A DNA stretch of 64,000 nt from Lumnitzera littorea (GCA_024138015.1 JAMXBB010000001.1:131651555-131715554); one strand, 5' to 3'. Counted from the stretch's first letter, positions 24,802 through 36,909 are shown. A program made the numbers and translations. The notes: a model not told the origin generated them from the letters alone.

Positions 24802-24822
24802 ACTCTCCCACACTTAAACTTT
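24802..24822 (-). other. polypurine tract region of the Athila-like element
   Basis: On the minus strand the sequence next to the 3' LTR reads AAGTGTGGGAGAGT, a purine-rich run of the kind used to prime plus-strand DNA synthesis. The motif GCTTGAGGACAAGC-like sequence follows just upstream (24824-24840), as in other Athila/Tat elements. Confidence 0.6.
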
Positions 24823-24840
24823 TGCTTGTCCTCAAGCAAA

Positions 24841-26640
24841 ATAAATAAAACTAAAGAAAGAAATCTATCATCGAAAATACAAATTTTCCAATTGCAAATT
24901 CAAGCATCTGATATTTTACACTTTCAAACTCACTATTTTGTGATGCCTACTGCTCGAACCCAATTCAAATATGTGATCAAAGTACTACAATTGAAATTAA
25001 TCAACCACTTTAGAGAAAACAAATTTTAATCCAAGTGTTTAGCTTAAGATTTCTATTTTAACAGTAGATACTTAGTCCCAGAAAGAAAAATACCCCTTTA
25101 AACTTTATAGTTGTTAACAGGCATATGATCCCTCTAATTATTCCTCCAAACAAGTTAATAAGGTAATGAAAGCATATGGTATCTACTCTATCCCTAGGTT
25201 TTCTTCCTTTTTTTTTTTACAAGCCTTAATTCATTTATTGACTTGCATTCAAAGTTTCCATGTTTCATTCACACTTTTGTTTTTTGTGTTCGATTACTGA
25301 ACTTTGCCTTTTCGCCCTTCTTGTTATAATGAGTACATTGAGTCGACACATCTCGAGCTCATCACCCAAGTGACCAAGTTTTAAAGGGACCCCTACAAAC
25401 TCTTCCTCACTCTAACGTTCAAGTTAGAATACTCTTAGCTCAATTACTTAAGTTATTGGAGTAAATACTCTAATTTCATAACCTTTTGAATACTTACTAA
25501 AATTTTTCAGACGTCTTTTATAAGAATCACTAAGTATAAAGCTTCACTTGCTTCACTTACTTTTTTCACTAAGTGTTAAAGTGCTGTTAGAACAACTAAA
25601 AAGAAAATATACTAATTAACCTTGCAGAGAAGTGAACTTGTTTCCTTTCATTGAAAGATTCGACTGACTCTTAAACTTCAAATTCTAAGGCTAAAAACTA
25701 GGTAAATTGTGCTACTAAAGATTACTAATTAATTTTAACTAAGTACAAAAATCACAATAATGGTGAGTAGGGCACCTCAGTGAGTCAATTATTCAATCAA
25801 ATCACAAATAGATACTATCAACAATTTTCTTTGTACGATCTCTAGATTCCAAACAAGAAAATCAAAAGTTTGGCCTAAAAATTGCCAAATACTTAAGAAC
25901 AAATAAAGTTTAAGCTGATAGGGAAGTATAGCCGTTGTAAACAAAAACAAGCATCAAATGTCATGATATTCAATTCAATTCAAACTCCATTTAAACTCCA
26001 TTTACTATATTCCCTTCCCCACACATTAGAATAGACAGTGTCCACACTATCTCCAATTCAATGTACAATAGGAAATGAAAAAAATCGTAGAAAATGAAAA
26101 ATTGGTATTTCCCTGGTTTCAAGTTTTCAGCAACAAAGGAGAATTCCAACCATAATATTAATTAGAAGATCATCTAATTCAAATTGGCCTTATCTCTACA
26201 AGCACAAAGAAAGACAAAAGAGCAACTATAGGATAAAAGTATACTCAAAAGTACAAAGTAGTAGCAATTATCTAGAGTTTACACACTCAAGTAGGTACTA
26301 AAAGGAAACAAACTAAAAACAAAGTAAAAAAAAAATAAAAGAAAAAAAAACGGAAAATAACATAGAATACATCATAAAGCTTGTAAGGCTCTAACTGTCC
26401 CACTTTATGCTACCGGTCTCCTCACTGGAAGTCTCATAGTGTAGCTACTGGATGGAAGCAAGATATAGTGGATTTTAGCATATTAAACAAAGTAGTCCTG
26501 ATCTTATTGTTCTTCTTCTACTATTTTCGGATTTCTTGCTTGACTTCCCTAATCTCAGCACTCAATTGCTCATAACCACTAACTAAATGAGGAGGATAGG
26601 ATGTAGAAGCTCTTGTAACATGGGGATTTTCAGGAACATT
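24841..26640 (-). other. noncoding 3' internal region of the Athila-like element
   Basis: No coding sequence is recognised between the ORF-1-like frame and the purine tract. Athila elements normally have a long untranslated stretch here, so the absence of a gene is expected. Small open frames such as 24790-25029 are chance. Confidence 0.5.
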
Positions 26641-26649
26641 CTCCTCATC

Positions 26650-27513
26650 AACTTGATTTTCCTTATTTGCTATCTAAACAAACCTCAACCCCTAAAAGGT
26701 GCAACTAAGATGGGCTTGCATGGAATACCCTCATCCCCTTCAGGTTGTTGAAAAATCCCTAGTCTTTTCAGTAATGCCGTGATATAACCACTACAAAAAA
26801 TAACTTGTGTCCTTATATCATCCACTTTTCTATAAATGAAATTGGCTACTTCTAAGCTAAGATCAATCTAGTATCTAGAAATCAAGCCATAAAGATAAAA
26901 CGCATCAAAACTAGTTACCTTACTGTGGCTGGTTTTCTTATAGCTGATGGTGGGAGCAAGAATGTGGTGGAGTAGCTTATGCTCTACTAATACAAAAGTA
27001 ATGGCAAGAGACTTGGAAGGTACAGAGTCATCCTGCCTTGTTGAATCATTTGGTATCAAAATCTTTCAGTAGTTATATCAGTAGGCTAAGAATTTAGTAG
27101 ATCCACCTCTTCATCATCATATAATCCCAAAAAGTAACAATTTGATTGAGGTCTATGACATGAATTTCACCATATGCTTATAAGGTAATAGTGGACGATT
27201 TCTCATCTCTATCCAACTACAAAGTGGATAAGAACTCTATTGTGACATTTTTGAATGTTGTTTCCTTGATCTCAAATAATCTGAACCAAGTCTTGTTTGG
27301 CACAATCTACTAAATCTTCTCATCTATCCCATACTCTTACAATAGAGCCCAATCCAAGCATTGATGATTCATGAATGTCATCCTTTGCAGCTTCTTCTTA
27401 CATTCTTTAGCATAATCATGGTGTAATAGCAAATCTTTACTTGGGCTTCTTGAAGATGATGCAACAGCAATCTTTTGCTTCTTTTGCTGTGGTTGGAGCT
27501 TCTTAGGTGACAT
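26650..27513 (-). pseudogene. Athila ORF-1-like frame downstream of pol
   Basis: A minus-strand frame begins at an ATG at 27511-27513 with a lysine/glutamine-rich start (MSPKKLQPQQKKQK) and then carries a segment resembling the Athila ORF-1 family (a conserved TIEFLSTL-like stretch near 27235 and an aromatic FRLFE stretch). It is broken by several stops, for example near 27310-27345 and 27190. In Athila elements this position, after integrase, holds the env-like or ORF-1 product of unknown role. The open frame at 27378-27719 in another phase is not this product: it covers low-complexity serine/proline/leucine-rich leader sequence. Confidence 0.5.
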
Positions 27514-28016
27514 GAAGGAGTTGGAACAACAAATCTGAAAGGGGGAAGAGTTAATTTAGGTGTAGAAGATGGAGAGAGTGAATATGTGTGTGAGGGAGTG
27601 AGGGAGAGGGAAAAGCGTATGTGAGAGAAGGGGAGAGAGGGAAAAGAAAGAGGGAAGTCAAGGGAGACAAATGATTGAGGAGAGAGAAAAACGTATGCCA
27701 GCCCCTTACATCTGTACACCAGTGGCGTACAAGGTCGATGTAAATAAGAAGGTCGACTAAAGGCCGGCGACCTTTAATTTAAAATGCCAGCCTTTGATTT
27801 CAAATTATGCATGTTCTTCTTCTACTTTTTTTTTTTTTTTTCCTAAAGGCTAACAGCCTTGAGTTAAAATGGCCAGCCTTTAATTAAAATTTTTTTTGCA
27901 TAAATAGATAATAAATAAAATATAGATTAAATAAAAATAAATAAATAATTTGGTTAGACATGGGTTACCTCCCATAAGCGCTCAATTTATAGTCGCTAGC
28001 TCGACTTTCCTAATTC

Positions 28017-28640
28017 TTAGAACGGATTTGCACCAGCTACGATAATAGCATCACTATACATGTTTTCCCCTTCAAAATAATGTTTGAGAAGGTAACCGTT
28101 TACCTTAAAGGTACAATTGTCTTCTGCCTTCAACTCAACTGTACCATGGGTAAAAACATTAGCTATCTCAAATGGCCCAAACCATCGAGATTTTAACTTA
28201 CCTGGGAACAACTTAAGTTGAGAGTTGTATAACAGAATTTTTTGACCAAGTAAAAACTCCTACTATTGGATGTTCCTATCATACCATTACTTAGCTCTCT
28301 CCTTATAAATCCTAGCATTTTCATATACTTCTTCTCTAATCTCATCCAGTGGATTCAATTAGAGCAACCTCTTTTCACCTACAACTTGTAAATCAAAGTT
28401 AAGGTATTTTATAGCCTAGTATGCTTTGTGCTTAAGCTCTACAAGTATTTGATATGATTTATCAAAGACAATTTTGTATGGGGACATTCTTATAGGGATT
28501 TTAAAAGTTGTCTATAAGCCCACAATGCATCATTAAGTTTTAACGATCAATCCTTTCTAGATTCATTGACAGTCTTTTCTAAAATATGTTTTATTTCCTT
28601 ATTAGACACCTCAACTTGTCCACAAGTTTGTGGATGATAT
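28017..28640 (-). pseudogene. integrase C-terminal region, Athila-like
   Basis: The minus strand at 28211-28017 encodes the typical end of Athila pol: PGKLKSRWFGPFEI followed by a FKVNG..LKHY stretch. At about 28630-28540 is the VEVSNKEIKHILEKTV block that contains the catalytic glutamate of the integrase core. Stops and frameshifts separate the pieces, so no full protein is made. Confidence 0.85.
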
Positions 28641-29140
28641 AGGGTGACAATTTCATGAGTAACTCCATATTTTGATAACAATTTTTTAAACTGTCAATTG
28701 AAAAAATGAAATCCCCCATCACTTACAATAGCTCTAGGTACTCTAAATCTAGAAAATATGTTCCTTTTTAAAAATTTAATAACAACCCTAGCATCATTAG
28801 TCCGTAAAGCAACTGCTTTTGTCCATTTTGACACATAATCCACAACTAGAAATATATATTTATTTGAAAAAGATAAGGGAAAAGGACCCATGAAGTCTAT
28901 TCCTCATACATCAAAAAGCACAATTACAAAAATGCTATTTTGTGGAAATGCACATCTCTTAGAAATATTGCCAATCCTTTGGCATTGAGCACAAGACATA
29001 ACATAGTTCTTATAATCACTAAACAGACTGGGCCAATAAAATCCATAAGATAAAATCTTAGCTGCAGTTCTTTCTACACCAAAATAGCCTCCTGCTTTCT
29101 TAGAACGACAATGCTAAATTATGCTAAGCTATTCAGTTTC
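28641..29140 (-). pseudogene. integrase zinc-binding and core domains, Athila-like
   Basis: The minus strand shows the HHCC region (about 29115-28960, with the CAQC pair and RIGNISKR) and the catalytic core (28915-28685). The core keeps both aspartates: GIDFMGPFP near 28893 and IVSDGG near 28705. A TGA stop stands just before GIDFMGPFP where the family has tryptophan, an apparent G-to-A change. The line DYVSKWTKAVALRTND is characteristic of Athila integrase. Confidence 0.88.
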
Positions 29141-29329
29141 AAGCACATAATGTCTAATTACTTAGTCAGTACAACATTTAAACAAATATGGTTCATCCCA
29201 GAAATAATATTTCACATCATGTAAAAACTTGTTTTTTCTTTTAAAATGAGTAATCATATGGTATGATTTTACTAACCAGATAATTTACTATATCAGCATA
29301 CTAAGGAAATCGTTAGATCTCTGCTGCAT

Positions 29330-29734
29330 AAAACTATTCATTAGGGAACTTTTCATTAATGGGTGGCTCTAAACAGTCAGATTCTAAACGAGATAAATGA
29401 TCAGCAATCACATTTTTAGTTCCATTTTTATCTTTGATTTCAAGGTCAAATTCTTGCAATAGTAAGATCTAACAAATTAACCTAAGCTTAGCATCATCTT
29501 TAGCAAACAAATATTTTAGAATAACATGGTCCATATACACTATGATCTTAGAACCTATTAAATGAGGCCTAAACTTGTCACATGCAAATATAACTGCTAA
29601 AAGCTCTTTTTTTGTTGTGGCATAATTTCTTTAGGCTTCATTCAAGGTTTCACTAGTATAGTATATTACGTGAAATAACTTACCTCTCCTCTACCCCAAG
29701 ATTACTCTTACAGCATAGTCATTGGCATTGTACA
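29330..29734 (-). pseudogene. RNase H domain, Athila-like
   Basis: The minus-strand translation ends with a block resembling LQEFDLEIKDKNGTKNVIAD..SRLE at about 29465-29375, the standard end of RNase H in plant Ty3 elements. The amino half is recognisable only in pieces because of stops. Confidence 0.75.
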
Positions 29735-30580
29735 TCAACTCGAAAAAAAGCTCCCAATCAGGTGCAATGAGTATTGCTGCCAATGCAAGCAATTATCATT
29801 AAAAACAAAAGCAAAATATTTTTCAAGTAAATTATAAAGAGATCTATAGATTTTAGAGAAATTCCTAATAAATCTCCTGTAGAAGCCAACATGTCTTAGG
29901 AAGCTCTTGACTCCTTTGACTGAAGTAGGTGGTGGCAACTTCTCTACTATCTCTATTTTTGCCTTGTTAACTTCAATCCCCTTTTCTAACACCTTATAAC
30001 CTAAGACTATTCCATCTCTTACCGTAAAATGGCATTTTTGCCAATTCAAAAGTAAATTAGTTTCTTTGCACCTTTTAAGCACATAGCCTAAATTAATCAG
30101 ACATGAATCAAATGACTTCCCAAAGACCAAGAAGCCATCTATAAATATTTTAATAAAATCTTCTAACATATTAGAAAATATAGACATCATACATCTTTGG
30201 AAAGTAGTGGGTGTATTGCAAAGACTAAAGGGTATTCTCCTAAAGGCAAAAGTACCATAAGGACATGTAAAGGTAGTTTTCTCTTGGTCCTTGGGTGCTA
30301 TATAAATTTAATTATAACTAGAATAACCATCTAGAAAACAGTAATAGTCATGCCTTGAAAGTTTTTCTAACATCTGATCTATGAAGGGGAGGGGGAAATG
30401 GTCTTTACGAGTAACATCATTCAGTGTTCTATAGTCTATTCAAACTCTCCACCCAGTCATAGTACGAGTAAGGATTAACTCATTAGCCTCATTTTTAACC
30501 ACAATTATACCACCCTTATTAAGCACTACCTAAACGAGACTAACCCACTTACTATATGAGATAAGGTAGATAATACCTGC
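29735..30580 (-). pseudogene. reverse transcriptase, Athila-like, catalytic Asp changed
   Basis: The upstream half (30580-30190) shows RTMTGWRV.IDYRTLND, FPLPFIDQMLEKL, YCFLDGYSSYN and an altered CPYGTFAFRR..PFSLCN block. The lower half is one open frame (30190-29735). The polymerase motif that should read F-x-D-D reads FIDGF (about 30145-30131), so the second catalytic aspartate is glycine. Downstream conserved blocks CHFTVRDGIVLG and KLPPPTSVKG are clear. Stops occur in the upper half. Confidence 0.9.
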
Positions 30581-31089
30581 ATCATCTCTTTCTTTATTGC
30601 CTCCTTTAGAGTTGGGTTAAGTCATCTCTATGGTTGCACTGTGGGTTTACACTCAGCCTCCAATAATATCTTATGAATGCATATCAAAGGACTAATCCCC
30701 TTAATATCTGCAATTTTTATGCTCTCTCAAAATAACCTAGAAGTTGTTGCTCCTGATCACTTGTAAAAAAAGAGGAGATGATTATTGGCAAAGTATCATC
30801 TGTTCTAAGATAAGCGTATTTCAAATGACTAGGTAATGGTTTAAGTTTAAGCACCAAGGGTTGTGTCAATGATGGTAGTGGTTTCTTCTCACTAATACCC
30901 AGCTCCTCATAGTATTGAGCTTTAATTTATGATACCTATTCCATGCATTCTTCCTCAAGCTCATCATCATCACTCCAATCATCCAAATCCCTAAGAATTG
31001 ATTCCATGGTATCCAATCCTACATTCTCTTCTATGAACTCACAGTTAATCTCATCAATAGCATCAATGGTGTAACAAGATTTACAATCA

Positions 31090-31460
31090 TCAATTTTTTT
31101 TTATGGCTTCATAAACATTAAAAGTCACTTGATTTTCCATAACTCTTAAAGTAAGCTTACCCTATTGTACATCTATCAATGCCTTATCTATTGCAAGAAA
31201 CAGTCTACCAAGGATCATGGGTAACTCTCTATCCTCCTCCATTTTTAGGACTATAAAGTCAACTGGGAAGATAAATTTGTCTACTTTTACTAAGACATTC
31301 TCTACAATACCCTTTGGGTATTTGATACTCTTGTTAGCAAGTTACAAGGTGACACGAGTCTATTTGCAATCTCCAAGTCTCAGCTTCCTGAAAATAGACA
31401 AAGGCATTAAATTTATACTTACACTAAAATCAATAAGAATTTTATCAAAATGAAAATTTC
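31090..31460 (-). pseudogene. aspartic protease region, Athila-like
   Basis: On the minus strand, SINLMPLSIFRKL (about 31420-31382) is followed by VENVLVKVDKFIFPVDF, MILGR and ALIDVQ blocks, the order seen in Athila protease. The active-site triad is worn: the family DLGAS reads DFSVS. An open frame on the plus strand at 31217-31453 is the antisense shadow. Confidence 0.8.
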
Positions 31461-31899
31461 CTATAATGCAAGGGACAGTAAAACTCCCTTAATCTCTTTA
31501 TTTTCTCGGCAACTTGGATAAATTTTTCTATAGGATCATAGAGCACTCTCCTATAAGCATAACAAGTTCATTCTCATCAATCTTGCTCTTCTTGGTGAGC
31601 AGATCCTTCATGAATCTAGCATACGAAGGCATCTACTAAAGTGCCTTTACAAAAGGAATGTTGATCTGCAACTTCTTAAAAACATCTAAGAATTTAGTGA
31701 ATTAGGCGTCTAGCTATTGTTGCTTCAGTCTTCCTGGAAAAGGGATAAGGGGAACATACGGTTTCACTTCTAATGACTTTTGCTTTGGTTCCTCTACCAC
31801 CTGCTTTCCTCTTCCTTCCTTTAGATTCTCCTCCTTTTCTTCAACTTATCTATCAACTATTTCCACATCCTTACTACTCGTCAACATTATGGCACTGAC

Positions 31900-33057
31900 A
31901 CTTTTGGGATTCTCTTTAGTATTGCTAGGTAAAGACCTTGATGGTCAATTACTCAACTATTAAGAGATCTGATTAATCCAATTCTCTAAATTCTGAATAA
32001 TGGCCTGTTGATTTTGTAACATAGTGTCAGTCTTTTGCAAATAGCTCAACATGAGCTCTTCCATTCTAGACTAATTCTATTGAGGTGAAGCATTCTGAGT
32101 AGGACCCTGCTTCTAGAATCCAGGTAGTCGTTTAAATGCATTATTGTCATTCCTCCATGAGAAGTTTAGATGAATGCGCCACCTTAGATTATATGTATTC
32201 AAATATGGTCCTTGATTACCTCGTTTGAAATTGTTGACAAAGTTCACCTACTCTCCATTAGATGAAGCTAAGGGATTTCCAGATAGGTACTCAAGAGTAG
32301 AATGTAGTCCTAAACAAAACTCATAAAAAGCAATGTGATTAGCATTAAAAGACTGTGATGAAGTAAGTTTACTCACCTGGGTAGTGCGAGCTAAAATCTA
32401 AGCTATTAATTAAGACATAGTGTCATTGTCATTAACTGATGCCACTCTTGATTTGCTTCTCTAGTTTTTCCAATTATATTCATTGGAGGCCATCTCTTCT
32501 ATTAGTGCACTTACTTCTTCATAAGTCTTACACATTAAAGCACCTCTAGCTACAACATTTACTAAAGACCTCAATATCTCATCTAGACTAAGATAGAAAA
32601 TCTCAATCAGGAGATTACCTAGCAAGTCATGATGTGGGCACTTTCTTATTACCTCCTTAAATCTCTCCCATGCCTCATAAAGTGATTCAATACTAAAGTT
32701 AGTGATATCATTCCTTAGTTTTGCGATCTTAGCTAATAAGAAAAATCTCCTTAGAAATTTAGATGAGAGGTCAGCCTAGGTGGTAATGAACTCTTGTAGC
32801 AGTGAATGGAACCAAGCTTTGGCTTTATCCTTTGGTGAGAAGGGAAAGAGCTGTAATTTGATGACCTCATCTGTAACATTATTCATCTTCACTGTATTGC
32901 AGTATTGGAGAAATCTTATAATATGCTCATTGTGACTCTCATTTAGATATCCTCTAAATTGATTTGTCTGAACCATCACCATTACCATCTGAATGAGCGA
33001 TGGTTTCAATTCAAAGTTGTTAGCCTGAATGGTAGGCTTCCTTATAGTAGAACCCAT
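31900..33057 (-). pseudogene. gag, Athila-like
   Basis: The open start (33057-32776) contains IQANNFELKPSLIQMV and a LQLFPFSPKDKAKAWFHSL line, both diagnostic of Athila gag. Remnants continue to about 31900 (for example the region encoding ESIYEAWERF-like sequence near 32690-32660), with many stops. Confidence 0.85.
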
Positions 33058-33323
33058 AGCAGTAGGGATTGTATAGTCTCGAAGTGCCCAAAGGACACCC
33101 TGTATCTAATTATTATCATCATTGCATGCCATCTTAGCTTCTTGCACTTCTCTCCTTCTTCTATTCTCTCTCCTCAACTAATGCAAAGTGCGCTCTATTT
33201 CCGAATCTATTGGTAAAAGTTCAGTACTTCTACTCCTATGCATAAAACACATGCAAAGAGAACAAGAAACAACACAAGTTGTAAAGCACGCCTAAATTAC
33301 CAACAAAACTCAAAAGTTTAATA

Positions 33324-33346
33324 TCTCTAATCCTTAGCAACAACGC
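33324..33346 (-). other. primer binding site, tRNA-Asp type (degraded)
   Basis: On the minus strand just after the 5' LTR end the sequence reads TTAGCGTTGTTGCTAAGGAT. It matches in outline the tRNA-Asp primer site used by Athila elements (TGGCGCC..TTGCCGGGGA), with G-to-A and C-to-T changes. It lies about eight bases inside the LTR end at 33355. Confidence 0.7.
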
Positions 33347-33354
33347 TAAAAACT

Positions 33355-33480
33355 TGATTATCAAAATAGATATATAAAAACATAACGAATACTCCAGTAA
33401 GTATAATGGGTCAGAATCAAGTAATAAAGAGTGAGAAAGGTTGTCAATCCCGCAAGGACTATAAAATTACTAAATCTATT
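33355..33480 (-). repeat. 5' LTR of the Athila-like element, part 1
   Basis: This stretch aligns with 23370-23497 of the other LTR and stops at the point where the nested element begins. It starts TGATTATCAAAATAG on the plus strand. The remainder of the LTR resumes at 38922. The two parts together total 1441 bp against 1432 bp for the intact LTR. Confidence 0.9.
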
Positions 33481-34364
33481 TGTGCAAACCGTAACAAAAA
33501 ACAAACAAAGTCGATCGTTGGATGGGTCCAAGCTTACAGAAAGCTCAAAAGAGTTAATGGAGGAAAATGCGAAAGGAATGAAAGATGAATGAAAAGTAAG
33601 CAAGACCTATGAACAGCTCTAGAAGATATGACACACTAATGGAACTTCCAAAGACTTATGGTACAATTCGATATGACGCACAAATTAATCTAATGAGGTT
33701 ACTCACTACCTAGCCTTGCTCAAAGGTTAGGATAAGAGCGATACCGAAAGTAAACAGAGTGTTTACACAAGGAAGGAAAACATACAAGTGCGTTAATGGT
33801 AACCTCTGTATATATCTGTTATCAACTACAATTACAAGGGTATTTATATCCATAAGTTAGGACAACTTGCCCAAAAAGGAAAAAACAAAAAGGGTACTTC
33901 CTAAGTTAGTAATGTACAAGACACAAAGGAGTAAAAATGAATATATAAGAAAAGCAATCATTGGTTCAACGGATTCTACACATGATACTATACACATGGT
34001 GATGCTATATTAGTGATGTCATTGGAGGATGTGTACAAAAAGTACGAATAACTTGCTTGTTCGAGTAAGAGGGGCTAAGTCAGTCTAGACTCTCTCTCTC
34101 TCGGCATTTCAGCAAGGGTGAAGCTGAGTAAGCAATTGGCCAAGCATGTATGATAATGAAGATGGGCTATTATCTTAGCCTTCAGTTTCTCAGCACTCAA
34201 CACATGAGAAATAGGGAGTCACTCGACTCAATAGATAGAATGGGTCGGTAAGGAGATACTTGGCCTTCGCATGAGCTAGCTGGAACAAAAGGATTCGTCT
34301 TACCAATCCCTCTAGTCCTCGTGCTCGGCTGTGGGTCAAAGGTCCAATAGCTTAAGTCCCATCA
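33481..34364 (-). repeat. 3' LTR of the nested element
   Basis: It starts TGTGCAAACCGTAAC and ends AGTCCCATCA on the plus strand. It aligns along its length with 38040-38921, for example GATGGGT(C/T)CAAGCTTA near 33520 and 38080 and GGAACTTCC near 33642 and 38200. An antisense TATA-like region lies near 33810-33850. Confidence 0.9.
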
Positions 34365-34560
34365 TTCCCTTCAGGTTGTTTTAGATTTGGGATCAAATAC
34401 GAATGGTCTTCGATAAGCTCTCTGTCAACTTAAGTCCCATTATTCCCTCCATTGTGAGCTTCCCTGATCAACAATTCCTGCAATGAACAAGTCGGTACAC
34501 GTAATTTTCCACCTTGGAATAAGTAACCATCCTCCACATGATACTCATCCACCGTTCTTC
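34365..34560 (-). pseudogene. integrase N-terminal stub of the nested element
   Basis: The minus strand shows a worn version of the segment linking RNase H to the integrase zinc-binding domain, reaching the SLQELLIREAH-like block near 34470-34440, after which family similarity ends. Only about 75 bp separate that block from the LTR, so zinc-binding and catalytic domains are gone. Confidence 0.65.
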
Positions 34561-35200
34561 CATCAACACATTACATGATTATGGGTCCAAAGTATGGATC
34601 CTTATAATATTATTCTTCGACACTTGTAAACCCAAATAGTCTAGTCTACGATTTAGATAAAAGAGCATGTCTTCTTGAAAGAGTATCTGCAACAATATTG
34701 CTCTTTCCTTACTTATATTTTATTACAAAATTGAATCCTTTAAGGAATTTAACCCATCTCACCTACCATTTTGATAACTCGGTCTGACTTCAGAGGTACC
34801 TCAATAACTCATAGTCAATATAGATAACAAATTTTCTCGGCAATAAATAGTTTTACCGTACTTATAGTGCTTGAATCAGTGCCAAGAGTTGTTTATCATA
34901 TACATAATAATTCAACTGTGGTCCTTTGAACTTCTTACTTTAGAAGGCAATCGGTCGACTTTCCTGCATCAAGACAGTGCTTATTCTAACGCCCGATACA
35001 TCACACTTCAGCTCAAATACTTTCTTAAAGTTAGGCAAAACTAATATCGAGGCGGAGGTCAACCTCTCTTTTATCTCGATAGAGCTCTTCTCCTCCCTTC
35101 CTCCTTATCAAAAGTCGTTGTTCTTCTCTATGAGCTCAATAAGTAGCGCAGTGAGGGTGCTGAAATTCCTAATGAACTGCCTATAGAGTAAAGCTAGTCT
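34561..35200 (-). pseudogene. RNase H of the nested element
   Basis: The end of the domain is clear on the minus strand: WVKFLKGFNFVIKYK and then GKSNIVADTLSRR (about 34760-34660), the standard chromovirus RNase H ending. The front half is present in broken frames up to about 35200. The plus-strand frame at 34977-35186 is antisense. Confidence 0.8.
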
Positions 35201-35323
35201 ATGGAAACTTCTTATGTTAGCATAAGTAGTAGGAGTCGATTACTCATCAATTGCTCGAATCTTCTCATCATCGATTCTCAAGCCTCCTTCATTGACTACA
35301 TAACCCAAGAATACCACTTCCTT

Positions 35324-35860
35324 TCAGCAAAAGCAAAGTTTTTTTGGATTGCTGAATAGTCTCTCAGCATGAAGGATATCCAAAATAGCACATAAGTGTT
35401 TACTGTGACTCAACATGTCGGCATTGTAAACCAAGATGTTATCAAAGTACACCACAACATACTTCCCTAAGAAATATCTCAATACATAGTTCATTAATCT
35501 CATGAAAGTGCTCAAGGCATTCGATAAGCCAAAAGGCATAACCATCTATTCATATAATCCATGTCGAGTTTTGAACGCCATTTTCCATTCGTCGCCTAAC
35601 CTCATGCGAATTTGATTGTAGCCAAATTTAAGATCAATCTTGCTAAAAATCTTAGCTCCACTCAGTTCATCAAACATGTCTTCTAACCTTAGGATCGGAT
35701 ACCTGTATTTAATCATAATTTTATTCACAACTCGGCTGTCTACACACATCTACTAGGTTCTATCCTTCTTCGACACTAGAAGCGCCGGCACAGTGCAAGA
35801 GTTAAGACTTTCTCTAACATAGCCTCTTTCCAACAATTCATTGACTTATTGTTAGAGCTT
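35324..35860 (-). pseudogene. reverse transcriptase of the nested element
   Basis: Blocks in order on the minus strand: SCTVPALLVSKKD (about 35810-35770), CVDSRVVNKI, FSKIDLKFGYNQIRM with the first catalytic aspartate, MAFKTRHGLYE, then MVMPFGLSNALSTFMRLMN and YFDNILVY, where the second aspartate of the polymerase motif is asparagine. An in-frame stop splits the two halves at about 35546 (tryptophan to stop), and another precedes CVDSRV. Confidence 0.92.
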
Positions 35861-36399
35861 AGAAGCCTGCTCAAGATTCATCCGATAAACTGGCTTATTT
35901 GATAGCACGGTGTGAGTACTAAGTTAATGTAGTACTCTATACCTCGAGTTGGGGGCAATCCCTCAAGTAATTGTTCTGGGAACAAGTCAGTATACTTATC
36001 CAACAACTTCTTGATTTCTTGGGGTAGTTCACCCCGCTCCTTCATTTCTAATAATCACCTGACCAACAAAAGGGTCAACTCATCAGCATTGATGGCTTCT
36101 CAAAACTCGGTTTTACTCATCACTAGAGCCTTTTTTAATCCACAAACAAGTTTTGTCTACAATTTATTAACCTCTCTTAGCGGCATCGGGTTCAGTGTTA
36201 TCTTTCAATATCCTTTTCGAACATTACGTATTTCTATAACCATCATAGATAACTCTCTTATCAAACAACCACGGTCTACTTAGTAATACGTAGGAAGCAC
36301 ATATAGGCAATATGTCGTAGAGAATCTAGTCAAAGTAATTCCCTATAGTGATCGGCAATTGTATTTGCTAAGTAACATGTAATGCTCCTTTCTCACTCA

Positions 36400-36560
36400 A
36401 CTAGTGCAATTGTACGACCTTGGATGTATAACAGTTGGTAACTTCAATTTTGAAATAAGATCAGCTGATGCTATATTGGTGCAGCTTCCACTATCCATGA
36501 TAAGGGTACATACCTGATCATTCACCTTGCAAGTGGTATGAAACAAATTCTCTCTCTACT
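36400..36560 (-). pseudogene. protease of the nested element
   Basis: The minus strand reads MDSGSCTNIAS at about 36500-36468, which keeps the D-S-G active site, followed by LPTVIHPR. Downstream the frame is broken. Confidence 0.75.
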
Positions 36561-36567
36561 CCTCCTC

Positions 36568-36909
36568 TCATGAGGGTTCTATGTTCATAGTACATTGGAC
36601 AATCATGAGTAAGTTGTCCATGTCCTCAACAAACACATCTTCCTCTATCAATTCTTTCTCGGCATTTTCTTTCTCGGTAGAGACCTCCTCTTCTTCAGGT
36701 TCCTCATCAGTGTTGTTTACTTCTAACTTCAGGATATCTACCTTAATGACCATCATTGATCGATTCGGGTACTGAGTAGCCATATATCCAAACCCTCTGG
36801 CACTTAAAGCACTTGATCTGGCTCGTCTTCCTATCAAACCCTTACCCCTTCTCATAAGTTTGGGTCGGCATTTTAGTGTCAGGTCGGCCCTTTGGTTCAG
36901 CTTAAACAT
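36568..36909 (-). pseudogene. gag C-terminus with frameshifted zinc knuckle, nested element
   Basis: A CCHC zinc knuckle is encoded in two frames near 36812-36770: IKCFKCQ in one and GFGYMATQYPNR in the next. A one-base shift inside an AGAGGG run separates them, the histidine position reads tyrosine and the last cysteine reads tyrosine. Downstream is an acidic stretch rich in glutamate that runs toward the protease. Confidence 0.75.

Noticed and set aside
27378..27719. 113-residue minus-strand frame in the Athila-like element
   Set aside because: Its main part is low-complexity Ser/Pro/Leu from a purine-rich stretch; the ORF-1-like product begins at 27513 in another phase.
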